Origin: Tetmemena sp. SeJ-2015
Lineage: Eukaryota; Ciliophora; Spirotrichea; Sporadotrichida; Oxytrichidae
Direction: 5' to 3'
NCBI GenBank assembly: GCA_027382625.1
Contig: JAJKFJ010020657.1
Coordinates: forward strand, 1-37,105
Length of the DNA: 37,105 nt
The notes below the pieces were generated by a model. It searched no databases, was not told the DNA's origin, and worked only from the letters and a program-made list of their open reading frames with translations. The position numbers and the translations under genes are program-made. Each line of letters starts with the position of its first letter. Position 1 is the first letter of the stretch. Shown in pieces: positions 10,610-23,400 of the stretch.

Positions 10610-11676
10610 TCAGAAATAAATTATAACTTGAGAAAGATATAAGCATATTTAACTTCTATATTCGAACTTTATAATAGTTTCTATAAATTTTGAAAATGTC
10701 TTGCTCTTGTTTGAGTTTTCATTCGCAGATTATTAAATTAATTAAATAAATAACTGTTTTCTAATGTGATTTTCAATAATGGAATCATAATTCGAAATTA
10801 TAAAACTATAGCGTGAATAGATTTTTGAAAAGGCGCTGATTTAATTTAATATAAAAGTCCTAATAAGTTCAAGTAGGGAAATTTTTTAATTATTTATTCT
10901 TATAATTAAAAATGAAATTCTTTTTATCTTTTCATAAATTTAATAGTCATAATATAAGTAATTATATTTAAAGCTTTAAGAAAAGTAAAATTATTATATT
11001 TTAAAATATTTAATGAAATCTTAATATTAAAATATATAAGCCCTTTAAAAATATATTTTAATACATGCAATGAAATAATTTTCATAAATGGAATAAGTAG
11101 TTCAGCATCTTAAAAAATTTAAATGTCAAGTATTTATTAAACTGCATTCTAAAGATTTAAGTTATCTAATTATAAGATATAAAAAAAAGGTGATTTAGAT
11201 CAAATCTCTTGCAAAGATAAATAAGAAAATTAATAATAACAAAAGCCAATATCCAAAACTCACTTGTAATAATTGAAAATATTTTATTAATTTTATTTTA
11301 AAACTGTAAAAACTAATATTCTTATTCTCTCTCACTTAATTAAACTATGTTAATTATAGACTTATTTAAACATATAAATATTTCAATTGGTAGGTATAAA
11401 AATAATTATTCCTTTCTAGCATAAGTTTAATATAATCTCTATATTAATCTAAAACTGATTTATTTTTTTTTACAAGAATTCGTACCTTATCTTACATAAT
11501 TATTGATTAGGTGTTAAATTTAAAAAATGCACAAAATGATTGGTGCTACATTAATAAGAGTCATTCACTTATATAGACTTTAAAAAATAAGTACTCTCAT
11601 TTGATATAATATAATTTGCTTGTTATTAAAGAGCTAGATAATCGAGAAAAGCATATTTAAAAAAATCAAAGTTAAC
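10610..11676. other. AT-rich spacer
   Basis: About 1 kb of AT-rich DNA with no supportable gene, RNA or repeat. Confidence 0.5.
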
Positions 11677-12190
11677 ATGGACTTAATTAGTTTAGAAAGC
11701 AAATTAGAGGAGAGTAGCCAAGTATTGTACTAAAGCTTTTTTTAAACTAAAGTAGGTAAAATTGCTGACATAAGATTTTCTTTTAACATAGATATAATGA
11801 GGAGAATGAGAAAGATGCTAGCATAATTACTCAATCAAATGAATAAACATAAAAATTATCCAAATATTTTACTCAGGTTTTATCTCATTTAATTAATGTC
11901 ATTAGAGAGCTCAGATTAGATATATATAGCAGCTAAATTCAAATAAATTTTGATATATTTTCGAGCAAGCTACAGATCAAAGGGAGCATGTGTCTTAAAT
12001 TCAACAGTCATTAGTTACTCTTATAAAGGGTATCATAGATATAATTAAAAAAAATATTATAACTCATAATTAATATAAAAAATAAAATAAGAAAATCATC
12101 TTTAAAGTTTGCTCAGAGCTAGGAATACAGATTAGTCAATATTATTCTGCTTTCCAAATAAGTCTTTCTAATATGATAAACCATCCATGA
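11677..12190 (+). CDS. candidate small helical (coiled-coil-like) protein in three MDSs
   Basis: The ATG at 11677 starts MDLISLESKLEE. GAGGAGA at 11707-11713 recurs at 11799-11805, and removing the 92 bp between the repeat starts continues in a second open frame (NEKDASIITQSNEQTQKLSK, then LINVIRELRLDIYSS). A CAA at 11940-11942 and 11966-11968 then allows a 26-bp removal into the third frame (ATDQREHVSQIQQSLVTLIK), which runs to a TGA at 12188. The product would be about 130 residues, polar, helical and heptad-like throughout, with few recoded stops. All three joins are sequence-based guesses. The 7-bp pointer is the strongest, the 3-bp one is weak. Uncut, the ATG frame is also open for 178 codons, which chance could give. 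No family recognised. Confidence 0.4.
11707..11805 (+). other. putative IES with 7-bp pointer GAGGAGA
   Basis: GAGGAGA at 11707-11713 and 11799-11805 flank 85 bp of AT-rich DNA. One copy plus the interior removed gives TTA GAG GAG AAT GAG AAA, keeping a polar helical reading frame on both sides. The insertion is longer than the PP2A IESs. Confidence 0.4.
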
Positions 12191-12468
12191 ATTTGATATA
12201 GTGGATGCGTTGATTTCAGGGAGTACAATAGAAAGCGTGATAAAAATAATTGTTGTCCCAAAAGATTTGCGCTAATTACTTCAATTAACACTTCCTCTCC
12301 TCTAATTGTAGACCCATTAAGAGTAATGTTGGCGGCAAAATCTTTTAGAGTGTAATTAGCAAGCTGTACGAAGTCATACTGCCCATTCGAGTCTATAAAT
12401 AGTGAAGAATTCTAGCTAAAGATTGGCAACCTCCAATTTTATCGAGTTATGAAAATGAAAGTGATATC
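12136..12468 (-). CDS. candidate minus-strand gene segment, secreted or beta-rich protein-like
   Basis: A minus-strand frame of 110 codons runs from 12468 to the TGA at 12136-12138. About 88 consecutive codons are free of TAA and TAG as well as TGA, which is unusual in this DNA. The core (DSNGQYDFVQLANYTLKDF, then ITLNGSTIRGEEVLIEV) alternates polar and hydrophobic residues with Asn/Gly turns and NxT/NxS sequons, as in surface beta-rich proteins. It has no ATG, so it would be an internal or C-terminal segment. It overlaps the end of the plus-strand candidate by about 50 bp, and plus-strand frames here are also open but carry many recoded stops. No family can be named. Confidence 0.4.
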
Positions 12469-12479
12469 TCAAAAATTGA

Positions 12480-13440
12480 CCAAAACTTTTGTCATTTTTT
12501 CTGAATCCAAATATAACCAAATATGGTAAGACTTTTTGCTTATTTTTGTCCTATAGGTGAAAGAAAAAGCTTTAAAATGAGCGGGGAAATTCTGTTTGTT
12601 AAAACCCAATACTATTTTACCAATATTGCTCTTTCAAAGTGTGTAAATGATATATCGTAGCTATCTATTAGCTATTTCATCGGCTGCCTTCTTGTCATTA
12701 GGTGATTCTCTAGTTTTTATTGTGTTATATATTTAAATTTAGGGATTATTAATTTCTCTTTACTCATAATAATGTAAAGCTAAGGATTTCAATGAGATTC
12801 AAAAATTTTATTTAAATTTTGATTATTTATAAAAACTATCTTTCTAAATAAAATGTAATATATAATATTAATTAAATCAGCAATAAACTCATTCTGTTTT
12901 AAATTCTAGATAATCTATTTAAAAATTCAAACTCTTAATAAATTATATTTTATTCTAAAATAATTTCAGTAAATTACTTAAGAAGTAGAATCTCTTAAAC
13001 TATTTTTTCAATTATTTTTAGAAGTGGGTAATACCTAAATAATATTTATTTTATATGTCATGCTGAAATTAAATATTCAATTGAATTTATGAATAGTTTT
13101 AGAATTCAATTACTTGACCTTTAATAACATTAAAATATTTCAATTTTACAAAAATAGAAGTAAGAGAATAATATTACTACAAAGAGTTGAGTAGTTTAAA
13201 AGTGGTTACAAAATACCTTCTTATTTTCTGTATTTTTAATGCGAATTAAAAAAAATTTATTTATTTGTTCTATATAATAATCTATATTGAATTTGAGTCT
13301 CTTGATCTGATGAACATGCTCAACTAAACTAAGATTATCTTTTTTTGTCGAAATTTGGTTTACATATGAGTTAGATCTGGGCTCAATCTCAAAAATTTAT
13401 TAAATTTAATTGATTTTATTTGACGAGAAACATGTAATTA
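12480..13440. other. AT-rich spacer
   Basis: AT-rich, no supportable gene. A brief GC rise near 12540-12720 has no convincing frame. Confidence 0.45.
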
Positions 13441-13444
13441 AATT

Positions 13445-13770
13445 GATCATTGTGCCTTTTTCGCCCACACTTTAATCTAAACTTATTTATATCAGTAATT
13501 TATTTAAGAGTGTCTGAATTTCGTGTGGTGGCAACCTCATAAAAAGTTCACTTTGATCAAACTAGCGGGAAGCTCGACGCAGAAATGTAGTCCAATAATC
13601 CTCGGCAAGTTTGAGTTCTCACCGCATCAAAGTCCTAGAGTTCACTTCCAATCACAATGAAATAGATAATTAATCAACGAAATAGAGTTTAGTGAAGATG
13701 AGTCAAACTTCCGCACTAGCAAAGTAATAAACGTTTTTCCATAAAGAGGGTATCAGGCATGAACAATCAA
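13445..13770. CDS. coding-like island, strand unresolved
   Basis: GC is clearly above the flanks. On the minus strand one frame is open from 13766 to the TGA at 13557 with a single internal TGA at 13674, reading MPDTLFMEKRLLLCQC upstream of it and IGSELQDFDAVRTQTCRG downstream. CTATTTC is repeated 20 bp apart around that TGA (about 13663-13689), a possible pointer pair, although removal shifts the frame. On the plus strand a frame from about 13448 to 13610 (FRVVATSQKVHFDQTSGK) is equally good. I do not recognise either product. Confidence 0.25.
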
Positions 13771-13779
13771 ACATACTTA

Positions 13780-15090
13780 AAAATAGTCAACGATATAATT
13801 AAATTTAAATTAAGAAAGCGCCAAGAAAATTTAAATATCTTTTTTTCTCTATTCATTTTAATTTAAGCTTTATCGATTAATATCTATTTATATCAGAAAT
13901 CTAAAATTAAAAAAAACTTTATTCGAATTTACTATAATTTATAATTTGTATATTAAGATAGAATAAAATTGCTGAAAAAGAATAACTAGAATACTCTTAA
14001 TTTTCTTTCTAGTTATATTTATTTTTGTTGAGAAGAGCAATAGTAATTAAATGATTCACCAATTGTAAAAAATTAATGGCTGCTTTTTAATTAAGGATGC
14101 TAGCCACCAACTAATATAAAACCCATTTCCATAATTAAGAGAATAATTCTAAAAATACTAATGTATAGTTTCACCTTATCCTAGTGTTCCATATTTTTAG
14201 TTTCTTTAATTCTACTGTAAGTCCTATTTCAAAATATATTTACAATCATTCTTATCAACAACGATTATACTCATGAATTATTTTCTTTATCTTAAAGATT
14301 TTAAACTTATTTTGAATTTCTTTCAGAATTTATTTTAATAAAATTAATGACATTTAACATATAATATAGAGAACTAAATTCAAAGAAAATCAATGTTTTT
14401 TTACTATATGTTATTTATCTCAAATGCTTTGGTAAGTTTGATATATCAATTTAATATGGAAATTTTAATTTTTATTTATTGTGGAAAAAACAGTATATTT
14501 AAATATTAAGATCAAGCTTTGATTTAAATTAATAAAGTTTTACTTAAAGTAGTAAAAATATATAAAAATAAATCAGATAAACAAAGGTAAGAAAATTTGG
14601 AAAAGTATATTATAAAAGAAAATTTTTATAAGAAGAATAGCAATGCAATTAGCCTAATAGTTTGATAATTAATTTTTATTTAATTTTTAAATTCTGAGAA
14701 TTTCTCCAAATTTCATTTTTAAATAAGCAAAATTATAATTTTCCATAAATAAAAATATTATTTTTAAAAATAAAATATTATAAAATTAAGGGTGTCGTAA
14801 AAAATAATTTGAATGTAAAATTTAGCCAAAATAGTTTGAAATAAAATTTATTTAAATATTTTCAGATTCTGAGATTATCTCTATTCCAATTCAGATTAAA
14901 TACCAATTTTCAGTGTGCATTTAGAGTATACTATTTGATTCACTCTTATCAATTGCGAGTTAAATATTTAAAAGGTTTAGATATATTAGAAATTTATACA
15001 TTTTAATAAATTTATATAATTCTTATTATGAATAATATTTTTAATTATAACTGAGAATTAAATGGAAAATGAATTAATTTGTTTTTTTAA
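13780..15090. other. AT-rich spacer
   Basis: AT-rich DNA with no supportable gene or repeat. Confidence 0.5.
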
Positions 15091-15095
15091 TTAAA

Positions 15096-15374
15096 ATGGA
15101 ATCAAAGAGGAGGCCTGTTGAAGGGTGCCAAATTTTAATATTTATTCCATTTTTTCAGCATGAAATTCTAAGAATTGTATACCCTTGCAATTTTTGGTGG
15201 GATATCTCAGTCAAGAGCTCTTAGCAAAAAATATTACAAAATGTTGATATTTAGAATTGGGAATTCGCGCTCTTCATACCTCTAAGAGTTGCAGTGATAA
15301 TTATTAAAGAAGAAGCTCATATTAATTTTTTATAGGTTATCTAATAAACTACACATAGGAGAGTGCTTAAGTGA
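15096..15374 (+). CDS. candidate ORF, 92 codons, function unknown
   Basis: ATG at 15096 (MESKRRPVEGCQILIF...) to TGA at 15372, with five TAA/TAG read as Gln. It sits in a small GC rise. The middle (RIVYPCNFWWDISVKS, then NWEFALFIPLRVAVIII) could hold a membrane-associated segment. The length is well within chance for a one-stop code, and no homology is recognised. Confidence 0.22.
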
Positions 15375-15900
15375 TTTCAACTGCCACCAAGTTGCAATTC
15401 TCCATTTATTACTTTAATCAATCAACGATTTTAACTAAATTTACCTTATCATAATTTGAAATAATAAATTTTTATCTAAATAAATTTGATTTATGTAAAT
15501 GTAGAATAGATTCCAATTCTCTATTAAATATCAAGGATACCATTCAATTAAAGTTAAAATAAAAAGATTTTATATGAAATAAGTTTAATATATATGTGAT
15601 ATCTCATTTCAAAAAAATAATTTAGGAATTTTAAATTAATTATTCGCGCGATAGTTTTTTTAATGGAAATGTTTTAATTAGTATTCGATAAAGATTATTT
15701 GTTTTTGCACTTTTTGAATTATCTATCAACTCTTAAATTGATTGTTTCATGGAGTATAATTTATATTTTAGCTCTTAGTATTTATTTTCCATTAATTGAA
15801 TATATGAATAATATAAAAATAATAATCTAGTTCTCATCTCTTTATAAATTAACGAAAAGTTAAATTAAACAACTAAAACCATTTTTATATAGAACTTCCA
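15375..15900. other. AT-rich spacer
   Basis: No supportable feature. Confidence 0.45.
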
Positions 15901-15915
15901 AAGGAAGATTACTGA

Positions 15916-16443
15916 GAAGGAATTAGAGAGAATAATGTAGTCCTTATATCTAATACCTTTATATTTAATCCATCTGCCTTTTAAATATATGGCGGCCTAT
16001 CAATCCTTTATAGAGGCCCTCTTTTAAATATCACCGATATAATTTAGGCGTATCTCAGACAAGGGGCCCATAATAGATAGCCGCAACTAAACGAGGGCGT
16101 TTCCTCTAACTAAGAGCATTTGAAAAATAATCTTGCTGATCAAGCCCTCCTGGACTAGCTACAGAAAGCGTGCTCAATTCCGATGTTGACTTATCTTGGG
16201 TGCTTCATAGTGATTGTCAAAGGTTGCCAAAAATTATTGTCTTGTTTCTATCTACTATAATTTAAATTATCTGACTAGGATAACTTGATCTAATGTTGCA
16301 GATCCCTTGTACCGCGGCCTCTCTTAATTTAATTTCTTTTTTTCTCCGAAATTTCAAACGCAGCTAGATCAGCAACTACATTTTCTAAAAAAGATTTTTT
16401 TAAATTATTTTCTTAATTAATCTACTTTCATTAGTAAAAATGA
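15916..16443 (+). CDS. coding-like island, two plus-strand frames and one minus-strand frame open
   Basis: This is one of the strongest GC rises outside the known genes. One plus frame is open from 15916 to the TGA at 16441 (175 codons) and reads NNVVLISNTFIF, YGGLSILYRGPLLNITDI, then LADQALLDQLQKAC. The first part resembles the N-x-T, YGG and LNIT rhythm of beta-helix surface proteins. A second plus frame (ITEKELERIMQSLYLIP, then ATG at 15989, to a TGA at 16121) and a minus frame (VADLAAFEISEKKRNQIK, about 16375 to 16142) also look protein-like. The island is probably a macronuclear-destined segment, but its strand and frame are unsettled. Confidence 0.3.
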
Positions 16444-16449
16444 AATAGT

Positions 16450-19325
16450 TATTAAATTATTTTTTATAATTTATCACATTTTAATAATTAATTTCAATAT
16501 TTAATTTGATAGAATCTAGCGCGACAAAGAAGGAAAGATAAAGATTTTACTTATTTGCTAAATTACGTTTAAAAAGAGTAAAATAAATATTAAATTATTA
16601 CTTGTTTTATTTTTACAATTATTCAAATTATTTATTGAGTGATGATATTTAATATCTATTAATGTTAATTTCATTAAAATGGTATAAAATAAAACTCTTA
16701 ACAGAAACTAATTTTTTTATACAATAAAATTTTCAATGCTTATTATTTCAAAAAGTTAATGATCCAAGTTCTAAATTATATTTTATGATTATTTTTAAGA
16801 TTTTTATTGATCATTTTTTTTAAAGGAACAAATCTAAAAGTTAAGTTGAACTAAATTAGATATACATAAATTAAAGAATTTATTTTAGATTTTTAGAATA
16901 TCTTAAAAATAACCGTGGTGGTAATTCTAGTTTTCTTTAAATACTCTTTATTTATGACACTCTTTTCTTCTGTTTTAATATATATTTCTTATTTGAATAT
17001 CTTCATTGGTCAATAATAAAGCTATATAAGAAATTTATTAATCAAAGTAATTAAATTTTAAAAATTGAATTTGAAAATAAAGTAAATGTTATTATTTATT
17101 ATAGCATCGATTTATATACTTGAGCATTTATATAACTTACTTAGTTGGTTTGCCTTCTGAGTCCTACACTTTAAGGATCATAATCACATAATGAAGTAGT
17201 TTAAAAGAGACAGATTTGGGGGTGTAAATTAATTTAAATTTATTTTTTTAGAATAAAAAATAATTCATCTTTAATTAAAAAAAAGTTTTCCATATTATTC
17301 AATTAACTTTTTTAAACTAATAAAGAATGTAATGGAAAATAAATTTTTTAATAAATTTAAGCTATTTAAATAATTGGACTTTTCAATTCATGAATTAATG
17401 TTAATAAATTCATTATTTTTTTTACATTAAATTTTTTAAAGTTATTAAAATTAGGAACTTTAACGAAGGTATTTTATTTTATTTCAGTTAAATTTTGAGG
17501 GAATAAGAAAGCATAGACATCAATATTTTTAGCTATTATAAACATTACTTTAATTGAAATAATAAAAATGAAAAAATTTAAAATCTTTTATAATATTTTT
17601 ATTAAGATTCTAAATTCTTAATGACCTAATCTAAACATTTTTTCGGATAATTATAATTTAAATTACCAGCAGTATATTAACTAACTAATTCTTTAAGTTT
17701 CTAAAATATGCAATTCTTTTATTGTATATAATTAAGAATGTAATAAGGGAAGAAATTGTTAGTGAATAAAGCTAATTTTCTTAAATAAATAGTGGAGCAT
17801 TATTATATCAACGATGATGATTGCTAAAATATAAACTTGTAGATTAGAGAAGGTGTCATATTATAATTTAATTTGAACATATTCTTCAAATATTAAAAAT
17901 ATCTCTTACTCAGTTTTTACAAAAATCTTTAGCTTAAAAACTTTAATAGAATATTTGAAAGATTGAATTTTTTGGCGGAATCAAATAACAATTTCGATTT
18001 ACTGAATTCAAAAACACTTTTTTATTCACTTCCTTACTCAATCTTATATAAGAAATATTTTAGATATTATTAACTATGGTATTCCTATTTGATAAAAATA
18101 TTGCTGACCTATTTAATACAATATGAGATTTAAAAGTGTTACATTTTATTATTTTTTTTATATTTTCCTTCTCCGCTTTTGATTTATCATTTTCATTATA
18201 AATATATAAATCGCCGCTGTATTTCATTTTATTAGAGAGTAATTAGTCTAAAATTAAAATTAAAAACTTTCTTAAATTAGATTTAGTCATAGAAAACTAT
18301 CATTACTATAAATAAAATATTTTATTTTCATATTAATATTAATAATGATGCACTGATTTTGATTCATATTAGAAGGATTGAATCACAATATTAAATTCTA
18401 ACAAAATTATAGTAAGTTTAAATATTAAATTGTAATTAATAAGTTTACTAATTTTATTATTCATAATTTAAAATTATTTTATTTTAAAACTTCGACTTTT
18501 TGATTTTTAGCTTCCTATTTTTTTAAAAAAGTAAACCCCTTCAATTAATTGAATTAAAAATGATATAATTTATTTAAAATTATTCACACATTTATCTTGC
18601 TAAAATTAGCTAATTGAAATACAAAAAGTAATATTTTATAATTAATTCGGGTTGTATTTAATTAAAGGAAATGTATGGTTGAATAAAAAAAAATTGAAGA
18701 CAAATCAATATTTAAAAAATAAATCTATAGAAATTTTATTTAAAGTAAACCTCTTTTTCTGCATATTAATATAAAAACTATGTTCTGATAAATAAATTAT
18801 AAGAAATATATTTTACGTTTTATAATTGAGGCATTATTCTTAAAATGATAGCTTCTCTACCTCACTACAAAAATAACACATTTAATAAAAATTTAAGATA
18901 ATTACACAAAATAATATTCATAAAAAAGCACTTCATTTTAATTTGAATGAATATAGAAATGGAGAAAAAAATTGAGGGGACCTCATGGTTTATATTTAAT
19001 TTTCCACTTAACTATCTGTGATTGTATAAAAAATCCATAATAGCTCTACTACAGAGATAATAAGCAATAATTTAGATATTTTAATTCTTTGAGTGTAAAT
19101 CAGTATAGATAGGCTTATGAATTAGTTCTCTTTTTATTGTTCAAAGGAATATTTTAAAAGTTACTTTAAAATAAAAAAACTTCAAACTACATGTCATTTC
19201 TTATTAGATTACTTCTTAATTATAGTTTAAAATTATAATTTTCGTTAAAATAATAAAAATCATAGCTATGAATACCAGCCTTCTCCTTTTTTATATTTTA
19301 AAGTTAAATAAAAATTGGTCACGGT
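16450..19325. other. long AT-rich spacer
   Basis: Nearly 3 kb of very AT-rich DNA without a supportable gene, RNA, repeat or transposon end. Consistent with bulk germline-limited DNA. Confidence 0.55.
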
Positions 19326-19329
19326 GATT

Positions 19330-19581
19330 TCAGTCTCTATTCGTCGTCATCCTCCTCAACCCTCCAGTTTGCATACAACTCGACTTTCTAATGATCTTAA
19401 GTGAGTCGTCGGATTTTATGTGGTGGGAGCTAAAGTTAATCGATTATCCTTTAAGTTCCAGCTCCAACGTCTGTTTGCTGAGGGGTGCGAGTGAAGGAAG
19501 CTGCAGAGGTTTGAGAATATTATATGAACTGCGTATCATCGATTTAAATTTTAGAGATGGAGAAGGCAGGCGTCGTCTGTA
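19330..19581 (-). CDS. candidate C-terminal gene segment (minus strand)
   Basis: In a sharp GC rise, a minus-strand frame from about 19581 to the TGA at 19330-19332 carries only two recoded stops or fewer. It reads LPSPSLKFKSMIRSSYNI, QTLELELKG, then HHIKSDDSLKIIRKSSC, a serine/lysine-rich tail typical of disordered C-termini. The plus strand has a 70-codon frame from 19391 that is free of all stops, so strand choice rests on composition alone. Together with the minus-strand frame at 19733-20420 this could be the 3' end of one gene with an IES between. Function unknown. Confidence 0.35.
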
Positions 19582-19732
19582 CGTTTTTTTAAAAAAAATT
19601 TAACCAAAATTTTCAATTTAAACTAAAATTAAGAAGTAATCTAACACGAATGAGATATGTATTTAAAAATGTCTTACATGTAATTCAAAAGCAAAAATGT
19701 GGAAGCTTCAGAAAGTCATTGATACATTTTGT

Positions 19733-20420
19733 TCAACATTGACTTAAGTCAAAATAAAATTATTTTTATAATATTGAATTCTATAACTTTGAAATTTCAT
19801 TTTAAAGAAATAAGAAAATAGAATCCCTTTTATTACTAAATTTATGATTGCTATAATTATTTTCAAATGCTTTATTGAGAAAACAAAATGTGATTGATAG
19901 TTGAAGTAATTTTAAACCTTTAATAATTCCTATCTAGTTAAAGTTGTTGGTTTTCATATTGAATAAAGATATAGTTGCTTAGTTATTTATCAATAAGGAG
20001 GAATTAAATAAACCTCCTGGCCATAATTGATAATGGATTACTCCTTAATGAATCGGCAGATCCACTTTACAATTAGGAATTCTCAAATAATTTTTACTAC
20101 TACCAGTATAAAAATCAATTATGATAGCAGAAATAAATTTAGTCGTTTTCACTTCTTGACTATGAGAGTGATATGTAGCCACATTGAAGATTTAATTGTT
20201 ATTAAGAAATTTCAAGCTGCCATGCTTAAGATAACTCACTTCCACCACGGGAAATTGAGCTCGAGATGTGCTTAGAGGAGATAAGTCTTTTTCGCGATCA
20301 TCTTAGTCTATGGTCCTGTTTAAGTCGCCATTTTCTTTCCTGCTTTTGTAATATTGTAAATGGAGTCCACTATAATTCCCATTCTAGGTGTGGTCTACAT
20401 GAATTAGGGATAATCAGTTA
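19733..20420 (-). CDS. candidate gene segment (minus strand) upstream of 19330-19581
   Basis: A minus-strand frame is open from about 20418 to the TGA at 19733. The right part, 20030-20420, is GC-raised and reads QNGNYSGLHLQYYKSRKENG, DQDDREKDLSPLSTSRAQF, VVEVSYLKHGSLKFLNNN, then VKTTKFISAIIIDFYTGS, with three recoded stops in about 120 codons. Below about 20030 it becomes AT-rich and is probably eliminated sequence. It lies in a different frame from the 19330-19581 segment, as an IES between them would require. The competing plus-strand frame from 20027 has 82 stop-free codons and hydrophobic runs after 20290. No family recognised. Confidence 0.35.
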
Positions 20421-20424
20421 TATA

Positions 20425-23400
20425 TAATTATAGAATACACTCTAACTATGAAATTTAAAAATTCAAAAAATTTTAAATTTTTAAATTTAAAAAAATTTAA
20501 TTTTTAAAAATTTTTCTCTAATTTAATTTTGAGTATTAAATGAAATCAAAAATTAAAAAATATTTAAAATGGTCTAAGACTGAGACAATATTAAGATTAT
20601 CTTTTAATTTTAGTTTTGAATTCAATGAGATATTATATTTGGTAAAATTTAAGTACTAATTTTAAATAAAATTATAGAGAAAATTTCAGTTCCGATAATG
20701 TAAAAATTGAAAAGTTTTACAACTAATAAGGAAAAAAAATTAAAAAATTAAAAGTCTATCATTTTAATTTTACCAAATTAAATTATTTTTTTTCTTCAAA
20801 ATTTTCATTTTTCTCCCAATTTAATATAAAAACTTTTTTTTAAAATAAATTTAAAAGGGAAAATGAAAAATTAAATATTACTATTTTACCCTTTCTAAAT
20901 TAATTTATAATTAATTCATTTATCCAATAGAATTCTAGCCAGTCTAATATTACATCTAGAAGATAAATTGTAAAATATTATATTTTCCAATTTCATAGTA
21001 GATTTCTTATTTGATCACTACAAAATTTATCTTTATACAAGTAGTCGAATTAACTCCTTGAAAAATTATTTTTAAATTATAAATTTAAATTTTTTTTGTA
21101 GTAAAATAACTTTCTTAAATGCATATTCCTCTTCAGTATTCTAAGTATTTACCATAAAATAATTTGTGGATGTCAATGCTTAACTTTTTTATTTTTTTAA
21201 AAGGATTATTAATCTAAAAAATTAAAAAAATTTAATTTATATAAATTGTTTATTATTTTTAATTTTTTAGTTATAAAAAAGAAATTTACTCTAGAGTGTT
21301 AATGAATTTATTTTTAAAAAAAATAAATTTTTTTACTTTTTATTTAAAAATTTTTATAAAAGAATTTTGTTTATATTTAAAATTTGAAATAATCTTATAT
21401 TTATAATATTAACAAATTAAGATGAAGATTTTAAGTAAATTATTTTGAACAACCCTAGCGAATTAGCTCTTAAAAGTAGTAGGTAGATATTATAACCTTG
21501 CTATTATTTTGTGTAATTAACAATTTTCTATAACTGATTTCAATATCCTTGTAATACAAAATATTTTATTATACTTTTTAAATTAAATTCAACTCAATAT
21601 AATTAAAGATATTTCAAATATTCTTATTTACTAACTTTTCATTGTTCCTTTTAATAAATTACTCCTTTAAAATTATAAATGATTTTAAATATCCTAAACT
21701 ATTAACTTGATAAACAAATTTAATTTATATTAACATAATGATTGTAAAAAAATATGAAGTATTCAATATCTTAAATTTCATAGCCATTAAAATATGCAGA
21801 AAAAATTATATACAAATATAACCATTATTATGCTTTAACCTGAAACTATATAACTCTCTTAGATTAATTGTGATACAAATTGTCTTCTTTTAGTATTTTC
21901 TTTTTGGAAGATAGATTATTTGGTAAACTCCAGTTGTTTTTAATAAATTCTAGAAGGACAATAAACTTGTGAATTTCATTATAAATAAATGCTTTTTTAA
22001 TATGATAATCTTGGAAGGCATTACAATGAAATAGATTTTTCGGTAAAGCCTTTATTAGCTTTCTTAGAAATTAGTTCCTAATTTATTTTAAATATAAATT
22101 TTCATAAATTAAAAGCTTTTTAATTTAACTATCAAATACTAGATTTAATACTTAAAATCTTCATTTATTTATTTGTTATCATTTAAACTACACCACTTTT
22201 GGATTGAACGAGGACAATAGAAATATATTATTCAAGAAATTAAATTTTATAAAATTATTTTTATCGGAAAAAATTTGATCCTTATTACAACCCAATAAAT
22301 TTTTAGTTTGCATTTTTGTTAAAAATTAATTTTTTTTTTAAAAATAAGGTTTTTAAAATTTTTTTAATTTAGTTATTTATTAAGATAATTTCTTATTTTT
22401 CATAAATATATTTTTCCATTCAAATTTATAATTTTGTTGTAAGTTTAAAAATAAAAATAGATTATTTTTTTTAATTTATTATTGAAATTTTCTTTTAAAA
22501 CTGCAATTTTATTAAATAAAAATTAAATAAGTTTTTTTTAAGAATTTTTTCTTTTTCCCATAAATACAAACTTAATTAATTCATATTAGATTTTTTATTA
22601 TCTCTTTTATTGAATTTGCTCTATGTATCATATCATTCAATTAACTCCTCTTTTAATATATATTAATTTTCTATTAGATCTTAGATTTAAATAACAAACT
22701 TATCTCAAGTGGAAATATAGAAATGATAATAAGTTTTACTTGTTTAAAAAAATTTATTTGGGGAATTTTTAATAATTTAAAAAAAAGGGGGGATTGATTT
22801 TTATCTTTTTTTAAATTAAAAAGCATTTTTAAAGAAATGTTTAACCTTTTTTAGAATTAATTTTTTAAATGAATTCTTTTTTTTAAATTTAATTTTTAAA
22901 AAATTCCAAAAAAATTTAAATTTTTTTATAACTTAAAAAAAAAAGGTCATTTTTTCAAAATTTTTTAAGTCCTTTATTTTAAAAAAAGGGTTTTTTTTTA
23001 AAAACTTTTAAAATTATAAAGTTTAAAAATTTTAGTAAGAAATTTTCCTTCAATAAATTCTTTAAATCTTAATTTAAAAATTAATTTTCCTTTCTAAATA
23101 TAGCTTTTGAAACCAAGATTATAAATTTTATTCATTCAATTTTATTTATTGCTAAATCTATTTAATTTCATCAAAAATATACAATTCAGGTAAGATCTAG
23201 TTTATATTTTAATAATTTAATAAATTAGATTTTAAATGTTAACTTAAATATTACTTTTATAAAAAAAAATTTAAATTTAAAAAGGAAAATTTTTTTCAAA
23301 AATTTAAATTAAATATTGGAAACACTTTTTTGAATTTTTTAGTTTTAAATTAAAAAAAAGAATAATTTTTATTCTTTATTTCTTATTTAAAAAATTATAT

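Noticed and set aside
11677..12213. A single uninterrupted 178-codon ORF from the same ATG
   Set aside because: It is open only because TGA is the sole stop. It carries many TAA/TAG, and the shifted frames give a more coherent polar helical product.
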